Shown here one piece after another: positions 47,380 through 56,841 of a DNA stretch of 64,000 nucleotides. A program made the position numbers and the translations under genes. Origin of the DNA: Moniliella sp. 'wahieum' (taxonomy: Eukaryota > Basidiomycota > Moniliellomycetes > Moniliellales > Moniliellaceae). How positions within the stretch are numbered: the first letter of the stretch is position 1; each line of letters opens with the position of its first letter. The stretch covers positions 310,001 to 374,000 of the forward strand of contig RSEE01000047.1 in the NCBI GenBank assembly GCA_003971905.1, read 5' to 3'. The notes under the pieces are model-generated. The model had not been told where the DNA came from. It worked only from the letters and a program-made list of their open reading frames with translations, and made no database searches.

Positions 47380-49182
47380 TCACGCCCACGCATCCAGATC
47401 AGCACCCCAATGTCCTCCGTCTTGCCCTTGCGGCGAAAGGAAGGGTTATAGTCCCCCCATACGCCGCGTGCAATGCGGGCAGTGACCAGTTCTGCAATCG
47501 CCAGGCTGGACGTCAATCCCGGACTCTCAATCCCCAAAAGACTCACCAATGCCCCTGCTCCGGCATGATTGTGGGCGGCTGCATCAGGGGCGGGGCCCGA
47601 AGTAGGCCCGGGCTGGGAGGTGGGCAAGGTGAATTGCCACAGGGGCTGGTCCTGCAGTCCTCGGGCAGCATGGAACAAGGGAAGGAAATCGACAAAGCCT
47701 GCCTCGCCCTGGGCAGGAGCTGAAGGTGGACCAATCAGTTTGGGTCGGATCCCCCCATAGGCCGGTGCCAGCTCTTGGGTAGCCAATGCAGGCAAATACA
47801 GATGGACATCTTCGCCCATCTGCTTGAGTCGGTCGCTCCCTTCGGCGAGGGGAGCAAGGTGGTCGGTCCAGTAGTCTGCCGCTTCGTCCCCCTCCTTGGG
47901 AGGGGAAAGCCATTCGCTGTCAGGGCCAAACCGAATGTTGCCTTGCATCAAGAGTGGGTGGGCTGCAGTGCGAGCGTCAGCAGTCTGGTCAAGCAAGCGC
48001 AGAGGGAACAGGGGATAGACGTACTGCCCAACGATTGGTGGGAATACTTAGCCGCGCCCTCGGCCGTGGAACCTCCAAAGTTGGGCGTGGGGTAGATCAA
48101 GTGCTTGACTTGACCCCACACCTGCCGAACGAGGATAAGAAGTATAGTTTCCCTTGCAGTGCCACGCGGGTAGGTGCCCTTGTTCATTCAAGCGAATCAA
48201 TCGTGCTCCGGATTTAGTCACTGCCGTCACTTCCCCAGGCAGGGTCGGGTTGGGTCCGGTACCCGAGCGCAGCAGCTGGTTCATCAGCAGGGGAGCATCG
48301 AGCCCCGCAGCATTGATCACCACCTTGGCCATGAGGACGTCAGCGGGAACACCTTCGGCCGCGGCTTCCTCCACGCTTCCTGTGGTCTGCAAGGCAAACC
48401 CATTTCCATTGGTCCCGTCGCTGTGAGCACGAATATCCACCACGCGAGTCCCAAGCACGAGTTCTGCGTTCTCCGCCGCGTCCAGTTGGTCCACTAGCGT
48501 TTGCATGTACGTGTGGCTGTCGATAATCCCCGTTTGGGGTGACAGGATGGCTGCGGTAATTTCGGCGCTGAGATCAGGTTCCAACTCCCGCGCTTGGTCT
48601 CCCGACAACTTCTCGAGCGGTGCGGGGACAAGGGGGACAAAAGTGTTAGATGCCTTGCTTTGGGGGGTTGGAGGGCCATAGTAGGGTGGGACCAAGAGAT
48701 CTAAGCCCACCGGCAAAGAAGTTACATGGGCCAGCATGCGATCAAAATATGCCGGTTCGGTACCGACCACAAGTTTGCCAACTTTTTGGATGGGAACCTG
48801 GTGCTGCTCACAGAATCGGTAGAGCAGCTCCCGCCCGCGCAGACACAGCGCCGTCTTGTACGATGCGGGGGGGTAGTACAGCCCCGCATGCACCACCTCC
48901 GAGTTGCGGCTGCTGGTTTCCATGCCAACGTGGGCGTGACGCTCAAGGACATACGTACTCTTGGAGGGAAAACGAGCAGCCAACGCTGCACCTACTGCCA
49001 GGCCCACGCGCCACCACCGACCACGACATGGTCCACAGCCACTTGCTCGCCCGAGCGGAACTGGCCCGCGTACGGAAGCCCCGCGTACACGGGCGGGGCA
49101 CTGTCAAGAGGCGAGAGGAGGTGTGCAGACTCCGGATGCACTGAAGCAATCGTCGTGGATCGCCGCGGCGGGCGAGCAGCAT
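47380..49182 (-). CDS. Mitochondrial FAD-dependent L-2-hydroxyglutarate dehydrogenase
   Basis: Oxidises L-2-hydroxyglutarate to 2-oxoglutarate, a metabolite-repair step. Presequence MLLARRGDPRRLLQCIRSLH precedes the FAD-binding DHVVVGGGVVGLAVGAALA, here broken by one-base shifts. Then come HVGMETSSRNSEVVHAGLYY, LCLRGRELLYRFCEQHQVP, ILSPQTGIIDSHTYMQTLVD and INAAGLDAPLL. After another shift near 48050-48110 the frame holds LIYPTPNFGG, IRFGPDSEWL, YGGIRPKLIGP and GALVSLLGIESPGLTSSLAI. As read, the last frame runs on to 47274 and would overlap IND1 by 86 bases. One more one-base loss after DIGVLI would place the stop at 47380-47382, with no overlap, and I use that end. Family assignment is firm. 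Confidence 0.85.
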
Positions 49183-49711
49183 GGCGGGGATGGTGGAGCT
49201 GAGGAGGTAGAGGTCTCCGCCTGAGAAATGAGGAATGAGGCGGGTCAGTGCGGCTCGGCCAGCTCAACATTTCAGTGGAGCACAATCTGGGGTAAACCCA
49301 CCGGGGCTGCACCGGCCGATTTGGGCAGCTGTGATATGTGAGCAGGGGGAAACCCGTCCATCGTGCCTCAGGCTGAGGCCAAGCCCATCCAACCTCAGCA
49401 GCTGCTGATAACCAACTTCCCCATCCAGGGAATCCGCGTTCTCAAGATTGCCCTAGATTGAGAGGAACGCATACCCCATTCAGTCATACAAACACACATC
49501 ATATCAATGTGCTCTGCAGCCAATACCCAAGATGGTCGCGATGATGGAAACGACTCATCTTTTCCTTTCTAAAAGCAAGACACCTTTTCCATTCTCCCTT
49601 GCACGCAGACAAAGTACAGTACACGGGGATGGATTCGAAACGGAACCAAACGAAAATTGCTCTCATGTTGTTCAATTGTATTATGGCGCGTAATTTCGTT
49701 CCGGGCTGGTG
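49183..49711. other. Spacer between the dehydrogenase and SPO7
   Basis: Dehydrogenase promoter and SPO7 3' flank; no gene or repeat seen. Confidence 0.45.
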
Positions 49712-50889
49712 TCATCGCAATTCTGGGAGCGTCCGGCTTTTCGACTGCGGCGACGCATCGGAGGAAGCGTAGCTGGTATCGGAGGGCGCAGGTGACGGTG
49801 GTCTCTGCGGAGAAGCCGAAGGGAGGGGGGGGACAGGGTGTGAGGGGCGAGAAGAGTGGCCTTTGCGGCGCTGGGATCCATTGCTCTTGGTGGAGGTGGT
49901 GGAGGGGGTGCGGATGTGTTGATGTTGCGTGTGGGTATGGGAATGATGACGATGCCCCGAGGGCGTCGCATGCTTTGCTTTGGGCACCGCCGATTTTCCA
50001 GTCTGTGCCGACCCAGCCTCGGCAGGTTTCCAAATCTCTTTGCGCCACCACCCCCACCCGGCGCCAGTGTAGAGCCAAAAGCGCCAGCCAGCGGACCGGC
50101 GCGCCTCCAGCCGTTCGGATCTGCGACGCTCAAACGCTGCCCGGTACCGCTCGTAACCTTGCCGGAACTTGACTGGCACGCGTGAGGAGAAAATGAGTTC
50201 TCCTCGCGGGTTGGTAGAGGGGGGGATGCCGGACAAGGCATGTCGTCTGCTGGCACCCCCGGCCGATCCAGCGGAGCCCGTTGATGCCAATGAAGAAGCC
50301 GAAGGGGAACGGGGCAAAGTCAGTGTGGAGGATGATCTTTCCTTTGGCTTTTTTTCTCCGCCAGGAGTAGGGGAAGCAAATGGGAAGAAGAAGCGGGAAA
50401 TAATGCCACGCTGGGGAGCGGTGCGCAGGTTGAGATGCATGTTCAGGTTTCGTAATGCGCGGTTAGCCTGTTGGCTGTATCTGTAGGGGAGTAGAACCAG
50501 TTCGTAAGTTCGTAAGCGTGTCCCTGGAGTGAATAGCACGGAACCAACATACCTGTGGGATGCTACGATGCGGTCCGAGTAGAGACCCGAGACAAAGAAG
50601 AGACAGATTGACGTGCCCAAGAACAAGAAGGCGGAGGTAACAAGGTGGTCCAGAAAGACATTGCGGGTGGGGCGAACTGGATGATGTAGGCCAGAGCAAG
50701 GCAGACGGTGATGCTGACTACAAGCAGCGTGCCCCAGCGGCGCTTGCGTTTGCGCAGACGCGAAGCGGACTGTTTGAGGCGCTCCTCAAAGATCAGCAGG
50801 TCGCGGTATGTTGCAGGCTCCGACGGCGGTCCGCGCGCCATGGAGCCGGGGCACTGCGGCGCCCCTTGTCCACCGGCGGCGGCATCCAT
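49712..50889 (-). CDS. SPO7: Spo7-like regulatory subunit of the Nem1-Spo7 phosphatase
   Basis: With Nem1 it dephosphorylates the lipin Pah1 at the nuclear/ER membrane, controlling phosphatidate to diacylglycerol conversion and nuclear membrane growth. Reads MDAAAGGQGAPQCPGSMARG, then the hallmark TYRDLLIFEERLKQSASRLR KRKRR, a first membrane helix (WGTLLVVSITVCLALAYIIQF), a second (FLFLGTSICLFFVSGLYSD), intron 50481-50552 (72 nt), and YSQQANRALRNLNMHLNLR, also a family signature. The C-terminal 200 residues are Ser/His/Pro-rich, with an aromatic-basic patch (SAGWRFWLYTGAGWGWWRKE). One base is missing around 50655-50668, between QFAPP and VFLDHLVTSAF. Shares a 244-base divergent promoter with SEC14. 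Confidence 0.87.
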
Positions 50890-51133
50890 CGCTCGGGGGC
50901 TCGAGGCGGAGGTGGGGGTGGAGCGGTGGCAGGGGAATGGCCCCAATCGTCAGGTGGGGGTGGGCCGGTTTTGAAACAGGCAGTTACATAATTTGGTGTC
51001 ACCCCCCCTTATTTTTATTGGGTGCGGCTTCGCTGGTAGGATCGGCTGGGCGCAGCGCATCTCAGATCGCACTTGCGACGGCCGCTACCCCGCTCCCGCC
51101 ACACTCGGCGAGCCGCACACGCCCACCACCCTC
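50890..51133. promoter_or_regulatory. Shared divergent promoter of SPO7 and SEC14
   Basis: Only 244 bases separate the two start codons, so the elements must be shared or overlapping. A TA-rich ttatttttattgggtg word near 51009-51024 is the only TATA-like sequence. Confidence 0.5.
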
Positions 51134-52249
51134 ATGTTCCGCCGGAAGCACAAGGAGCGCGACGCTGATGCTGCCGCTGGCGCCGCCGCCTCAGCCCAGC
51201 CGCAGGAGGCGCACGCCCACCCCCACCATCACCTCGGCCTCCTCCGCCACACCTCCCGTGAGCCCACCCGATCCAACACTAGCAGCCTGACTGCCGCGCC
51301 TATGCCCACCCCGGGCCGCCCCGGTCACCTCAACCAACACCAACAGGCTGCGCTCGATTCTCTTCGCGCCAAAGCGGTCGAGAGCAAGTTCTACGATCCC
51401 ACTCGCCACGACGATGCGTGTCTCTGCCGTTTTCTGAGGGCGCGAAAATGGGACCTGGATGCTACCTTTGCCATGTTTTCCGAGGCGGAGCAGTGGCGGC
51501 GTGATTTCAAGGTTGATGAGCTATACCAATCGTTTACCTTCCCAGAAAAAGAGGCGGTCAACGAGCTGTACCCTCAGTTCTACCACAAAACCGACAAGGA
51601 TGGTCGTCCGGTCTACATCGAGCAACTGGGCAAAGTCGATCTCAAGGCGTTGTACAAGATCACCACGCCAGAGCGGATCATGCAGAAGCTCGTGGTTGAG
51701 TACGAAAAGTTCCAGCGCGAGCGCTTGCCCGTCTGCTCGTCCGAGCGAGAGGAATTGATCGAGACGAGCTGCACGATCATGGATCTGAAGAACGTGGGTG
51801 TGTCGCAATTCTGGAAAGTATCAGGGTACGTGCAACAGGCATCCAAGATTGGCCAGTACTACTACCCTGAGACGATGGGAAAGTTTTACATCATCAATGC
51901 GCCCTACATTTTCACCACTGTTTGGGCTGTTGTCAAGGCCTGGCTCGATCCCGTCACGGTCGAGAAGATCAAGATTCTGGGGAATGGGTACGAGCGTGAG
52001 CTCGCCCAGCAGATTCCGCTCGAAAATCTTCCGGCCCATTTGGGAGGCAAGTGCCGCTGTTCAGAAGGCTGCTCCTTGTCGAATGCCGGGCCATGGAACA
52101 CCCCTCGTGGCGAGGCGATCATCCGCCAAGCAGAAGAGGACCGGCGCCACAAGGCCCTCCTATTCCGTGACAACGGGTCCAACGTCCAAGCTGCCAACCT
52201 AGTAGCAAAGCAACCTCTGATCACATCTTTCATCAGTTGGCTCCGCTAG
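51134..52249 (+). CDS. SEC14: Sec14-type phosphatidylinositol/phosphatidylcholine transfer protein
   Basis: Exchanges PI and PC and stimulates PI4P production needed for Golgi secretion. Begins MFRRKHKERDADAAAGAAA with a low-complexity, His-rich lead (AHAHPHHHLGLL). Next is the CRAL-TRIO-N helix region (DDACLCRFLRARKWDLDATF) and the lipid-binding domain: YPQFYHKTDKDGRPVYIEQL, CSSEREELIETSCTIMDLKN, ASKIGQYYYPETMGKFYIIN, APYIFTTVWAVVKAWLDPVT and LPAHLGGKC. A single uninterrupted frame of 371 residues, longer than yeast Sec14 (about 304) at both ends. Convergent with prohibitin 2 downstream. Confidence 0.95.
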   Translation: MFRRKHKERDADAAAGAAASAQPQEAHAHPHHHLGLLRHTSREPTRSNTSSLTAAPMPTPGRPGHLNQHQQAALDSLRAKAVESKFYDPTRHDDACLCRFLRARKWDLDATFAMFSEAEQWRRDFKVDELYQSFTFPEKEAVNELYPQFYHKTDKDGRPVYIEQLGKVDLKALYKITTPERIMQKLVVEYEKFQRERLPVCSSEREELIETSCTIMDLKNVGVSQFWKVSGYVQQASKIGQYYYPETMGKFYIINAPYIFTTVWAVVKAWLDPVTVEKIKILGNGYERELAQQIPLENLPAHLGGKCRCSEGCSLSNAGPWNTPRGEAIIRQAEEDRRHKALLFRDNGSNVQAANLVAKQPLITSFISWLR

Positions 52250-52664
52250 TTCGTCGACTGTGGACCCCAGGGCAGCCGGGATTGGGGCAGCTGCAGGAGA
52301 TGCCGAGCCTATGACCAAGGTAGGCAGCGAGCATGCCGTCCAGCCCGCCGTCGACTTGCCAGGGGTTGGCCGCAGATCCCCATGTGCCTTCTCACGCTCG
52401 TCTGGGAAGTGGGGGTCCCATCGTCGCACCATGAAGAGTTAGACTGGTGCTTTACGCTACATGCTCCACTTGTTATGCATTGGTTCCGCAATCTAATCCT
52501 ATGTTGTCTCCGGCCCTGATGTTGATAGCGTCATTGATATTTGGAGATTGTTCACTCGGCTAAAACCATCGCCCTTGACCACCTGTGGAAACCCTGGGGG
52601 TGATGAGCAGTGAATCAATTTTGGCGTGAGTTGCGGTGCAACGGCGATGGGATGGAGAGAGACA
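52250..52664. other. Convergent spacer between SEC14 and prohibitin 2
   Basis: 3' flanks of both genes; no gene or repeat seen. Confidence 0.5.
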
Positions 52665-53660
52665 TTACTTTTTGGTCTTGGCACTGTCGGGATCCTCGGT
52701 GGCGCTGTTGAAAACAATGGTAAGCATGAGCAAAGGAAAAGAGAAAGGGAAAGAGGGGACATACACATTGAGCAAAAGTGAATCGGCGTCGAGCATAATC
52801 TTGTTCCCGCTGGTGGACAAAGTCGAAGCGATTTCCCTCGCAGCCTCGAGCTTGCGCAAGGCCAAGAAGCCCTTGTTTTTCTTGAGCGCCTCGCCAATCA
52901 ACTCGGCCGAGCGGGCCTCACCTTGTGCCTTGACAATGATCGACTGCTTCTCCTGCACCGCCTGATCCACCAGGTAGGCCGCGCGTTGGGCCGTTTGCTG
53001 GGCAATCTGCTTAGCCTCAACCGCCGCGGTGAACTCGGGACTGAAGGCGACATGCGTGATGGAGACATCATCCAGTACGAGGTTGAACCGCCTGGCGCGG
53101 GTGGTGAGCGAATCCCGGACCAGACGCGACACCATCTCACGCTGAGTGATCAACTGGGACGCATTGAACTGTGCCACCACTGCCTTGAGCACCTCGTTGA
53201 CGATTGATGGCAGCACGCGCTCATCGTAGTCAGCGCCCAGTTCACGGTACAAGGATGGCAACTGGTGTGCGTCTGGGCGCGAGAGCACACGGCAGGTGAT
53301 GTTGACCATCTGCAGGTCCTTGGTGCCGGTCAAGGAGGCGATGCTGCGCGGCTTGGCACGCACGTCGTAGTCGATGGCATGCTCAAACCAGGGAATAAGG
53401 AAGTGTGTGCCCTCTGGATAGATGGTCGGCAGCACACCGTGCACACGGCTGTACTTGATCGCCCGGTGGCCACCATCGACATTGAAGAGCGACGCGTTGA
53501 TGCCCACAGCGAGCGCGACCAGACCCACAATGGCACCCGTTCCGCCGAGCACACCCTTGGGGGCGCCCCGCCCGCCGCCAGGAAAGCGCCCACGACTGGC
53601 GCCCCTTGCCGTGTCCTGCATCCTGCGCATAAACTCATCCATCGGCGACCGGGGTGGCAT
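52665..53660 (-). CDS. PHB2: Prohibitin 2
   Basis: Forms ring complexes with prohibitin 1 in the mitochondrial inner membrane, stabilising membrane proteins. Begins MPPRSPMDEFMRRMQDTARG. An N-terminal membrane helix (GAIVGLVALAVGINASLFNV) is followed by GGHRAIKYSRVHGVLPTIYP, EGTHFLIPWFEHAIDYDVRA, LGADYDERVLPSIVNEVLKA, VVAQFNASQLITQREMVSRL, VSITHVAFSPEFTAAVEAKQ and the coiled coil (QEKQSIIVKAQGEARSAELI). A 60-nt intron (52705-52764) with GTATGT donor and CAACAG acceptor lies near the end: LLNV is joined to ATEDPDSAKTKK. Because its length is a multiple of three and it has no stop, the unspliced frame is also open. Frame otherwise intact; about 310 residues. Confidence 0.95.
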   Translation of the reverse strand: MPPRSPMDEFMRRMQDTARGASRGRFPGGGRGAPKGVLGGTGAIVGLVALAVGINASLFNVDGGHRAIKYSRVHGVLPTIYPEGTHFLIPWFEHAIDYDVRAKPRSIASLTGTKDLQMVNITCRVLSRPDAHQLPSLYRELGADYDERVLPSIVNEVLKAVVAQFNASQLITQREMVSRLVRDSLTTRARRFNLVLDDVSITHVAFSPEFTAAVEAKQIAQQTAQRAAYLVDQAVQEKQSIIVKAQGEARSAELIGEALKKNKGFLALRKLEAAREIASTLSTSGNKIMLDADSLLLNVYVPSFPFSFPLLMLTIVFNSATEDPDSAKTKK

Positions 53661-53828
53661 GGCGGTGGCCTGGAAAGCTGGGGGAAGCGACGACGTCAGC
53701 GCCAGCGCCCTTCGCTCAAGGCATTCAAAGCTGGGGGGCGCACGGATGGCGGGCATTCCGAAACCCTACTCCCTGCCGTTCCGCACTCGGCAAGAATGCG
53801 CTAGGGTTGCGCTAAAAATCCAAAAAGA

Positions 53829-53911
53829 GTAGCTACGTCGGTCTTGACCGACGACCTGTGGGTCACAGGGTGATGTATGAGCCCACCGCTCTTCCGCTGA
53901 GCTAGTAGCTG
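53829..53911 (-). tRNA. tRNA-Met (CAT), elongator type, with a short intron
   Basis: On the minus strand the D arm is GCTCAGCGGAAGAGC. The anticodon stem GTGGG pairs with CCCAC, with the loop opening CTCATA and about 12 extra bases after the position following the anticodon, where tRNA introns sit. The T stem GTCGG/CCGAC and a TTTTT terminator directly behind it complete the gene. The acceptor strands pair for six of seven positions. The T loop reads TCAAGA, one T short of the usual TTCAAGA, in line with the one-base losses in neighbouring genes. The GTGGGCTCATA context matches elongator rather than initiator Met. Confidence 0.75.
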
Positions 53912-54485
53912 CCGTGCAGTGGCGCTGGAATGTGGAGCACCTTTGCTCCTTTGTGCAATGGATGTGATTGTCCCTGGATCTACGTCCCGTGTGGGTAAAC
54001 AGAACCAACGCAAGAAGACGGCAAGGAACATGTGAGAGACGTGTTTTGTGGCAAGGCGGGGCCTCCCTTCCTGCGAGGCGTGCTGCTCGGTCTGGCTCGG
54101 CTGGTCCGGGTGTGGAGCAGGCGATGTGGCGGGGCGAGCGGCGGGTGATGCCGGTGTCGGATCGGCGGCAGAGACGGGCGGGCGAGTGCCGATCGAGGAC
54201 ATCCCAGCGGGCTATGCAGCAGCGCCTGGTAAAACAGCACTGGGGTAGACTGCCGCCGTGCCTTTTTCTCGGCCGCGCCGCCGCGCCGGCAGATGGCAGG
54301 CAGGCTGGATGAATGAAAATCCGAATCCTGGTTGCCACTCTGTGGCGCACCTCCTCCCCTCTGCTCCACCACCCGCACTGCCCCCGCCGCCGCCCGCGCT
54401 GCTCCCACCCCCACCCCACGCTCCCTCCGCTCCCCACCCCCTCCCCGTGCCTTGGGCCGGCAGCTGCGGCCTGGTGCGCACCACG

Positions 54486-55801
54486 ATGGGGAACTGCCTC
54501 AGTAGCAAGCCCGACAGCGCCCCCCTCCCACAGTCTGCGTCTGCGCCCGCCCAAGCTCGCACGCCAGCCACGCCAGCCACTGCTCCCGTATCGACCCTGC
54601 TTCCGCTCACCCCCCCACCACTCACCGCAAGTCCAATGCTTCGCTCTCTAATGGCGCCCCGGCGCCCAACACCAGCGCCGCCGCCGGTCGTCCCAAGCGC
54701 TCTTTCAAGCTCCTTCTCCTCGGGAGCGGCGAAAGCGGAAAAAGTACGATCAGCAAGCAGATGAAGATCATCCACAAAGACGGATTTAACCACTCGGAGC
54801 TACTTTACTACCGCCGGGTCATCGCCAAAAACCTGCTGGAATCCGCCCAGACGATCGCAGTGGCCCTGGTCAAGTACGATCTTCAGCCGCCCGACGCCAC
54901 CACGCGACAAGCAATTCAGCACATCCTCAATTTCACCACCAAACCATCCACCTGCGCTCAGGAGCCCCAGTCGGACGCGGTTCTTTCGGGGCCCAACAAA
55001 ACTGAAGAGGGGCAGGAACCCTTGCCCGAGTCGCCCATACCCGTCGAGAACGATGCGGAGCCACCAAGACCGACAGCAGACGAATCCAACCCCTTGCCCT
55101 CTGATATGGGTGATTACGCCAGCCAGCTCTGGGCTTCCGACGTGACGCGCACCCTTCTGGACCAGTATGGGGACAAGTTCTACCTCATGGACAGTGCTCC
55201 CTACTTTTTCGAGAACGCAGCACGTATCACCCAGCCTGACTATCTGCCTACCAACGACGACGTGCTGCGAGCGCGCTCTAAGAGCACAGGGATCACCGAA
55301 ACGACGTTCGCCATGGGAAATTTGCTCATCCACCTCTTTGATGTAGGAGGCCAACGCTCTGAGCGTCTCAAGTGGATCCACTCGTTCGAAGCAGTGACTT
55401 CCATCATCTTTTGTGTCGCCATCTCCGAGTACGACCAGGTTTTGCTGGAGGATCCAACCCAAAATCGGTTGGACGAGTCCCTGGTGTTGTTCGAGTCGGT
55501 GGTCAACTCGCGTTGGTTTGCCCGTTCGTCTGTCATTCTCTTTCTCAACAAGGTGGATGTGTTCCGGAAAAAAATTCCTCGCGTGCCGCTGGAAAACACT
55601 TATTCCGACTATACCGGCGGACCGGATGTGCAAAAGGCGGCCCGGTACGTGCTCTGGCGCTTCACCCAGCTCAACAGGGCCAAACTGCCCATCTACCCCC
55701 ACCTCACTCAGGCTACCGACACCAAGGGCATCGAACAGGTGTTTATTGATGTGAAGGATACCATTGTTCAGAATGCACTGCGAGACACGGCTCTTCTTTG
55801 A
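54486..55801 (+). CDS. Heterotrimeric G-protein alpha subunit
   Basis: Membrane-attached GTPase downstream of a seven-helix receptor. MGNCLSSK carries N-myristoylation (Gly2) and palmitoylation (Cys4) sites. A Ser/Pro/Ala-rich insert of about 60 residues precedes the P-loop LLLLGSGESGKSTISKQMKI. Switch I is RARSKSTGITETTF, switch II LFDVGGQRSERLKWIH, the guanine motifs FLNKVDVF and LTQATDTKGIEQVF. The helical domain has a roughly 40-residue acidic/proline insertion (EEGQEPLPESPIPVENDAEP). The C-terminus DTIVQNALRDTALL lacks the Cys four residues from the end found in Gi-type subunits. One base is missing in a C7 run near 54609-54617, which separates the N-terminal exon frame from the rest. 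No intron. About 438 residues, versus about 355 usual. Which fungal subclass it belongs to is not clear. Confidence 0.9.
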
Positions 55802-56613
55802 CCCAACCCCATTTTCCTCCCCGCCCTACCCCGCAACCAGCACCGACAAGTTCATCCCCACCCCACTGTCGCCCCCGCTCCGTCCTCATGTGCTTCGGTC
55901 AGCACGTGTGTCTCTCCCCCCCCCATCCCCTTTCTTCGTTTCTTGCACTTACCCGCCTACCACGGCCTTGTCGTACCAATATTTTCGCTCTTGTCCAACC
56001 CTGTGTCACCTAAATCCATCGTCCAGCGCTTGTGGGACCCATTTGCTTCTTCCTCCTTCCACAATAGCCTGAGCGTTTCCACAAGCGTTTCCATGGGAAC
56101 TGCCAATGTCAAAGCGCGCAATTGCGCATTCAGCTTTAAGTTATGTGACGTTATGTGCCCCAGGAGGTATGCGAGGGTATGCTCTATCGGCACCTCTCGG
56201 TTTTGCGGTGGACAACGTTCCCACGTATTTCAACAGCATCCAGCCCCTTTCGACGTGGAGAAACACTCTTCCGAGGCCGCCTGAGGGCTGGTACTGGAGT
56301 GATTGCAGTGGAAGGACGTGTAGTATAATACGCGCATAGTTTGGTGCACTTCGTGGAACTTCGAGTAGACACTGTCTCCAGGTACTTGGTTACTTTTGAT
56401 TAGCACTCAACTCTCAACTTGCCTGGCCAGACCTGGTCTCAGGACTCAGTGAGGTCTGAGGGGCCCCATCCCGGAGATCTGCAGAAAAGGCTCATCATGT
56501 TACCGCATGAACATGCAGATCATGTTACCGGAGGTAGTACTACACTCACGCCAACATGTTAGCAAGAATTAACCTCAAAGCTTGTCCGAGCTCCAACCTT
56601 TGAGCCTTTCCCC

Positions 56614-56665
56614 TAGGTCACCAGGGTCACCAGGGTCCCCGGTTCACCGGTCACCCGGTCACCTT
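56614..56665. repeat. GGTCACC tandem cluster
   Basis: Six GGTCACC-like words in 52 bases at 8- to 9-nt spacing (AGGTCACC, GGGTCACC, GGTTCACC, GGTCACCC, GGTCACC). GGTNACC is itself a palindrome. A weaker relative lies at 6357-6381. Confidence 0.7.
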
Positions 56666-56798
56666 GGGATCTGGACCCGTTCGGAGCCTCACAATCAAAG
56701 GGTAACGAAAAAAGGTTAATTGAGGAGTGGCTAAAAATATACGCCGAGCGGCCCACGTCCCATGTCGCACATCTCGAGGGATTAATTGGTTGAACGTT

Positions 56799-56841
56799 GA
56801 TGATCGGTGATCGATATTCGATGATCGATGATCGCCGATCG
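56799..56841. repeat. 7-nt periodic cluster, unit ATGATCG
   Basis: About six consecutive heptamers (ATGATCG, GTGATCG, ATATTCG, CCGATCG) with ATCGAT/CGATCG palindromes; same family as 6614-6650, 50 kb away. Confidence 0.75.
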
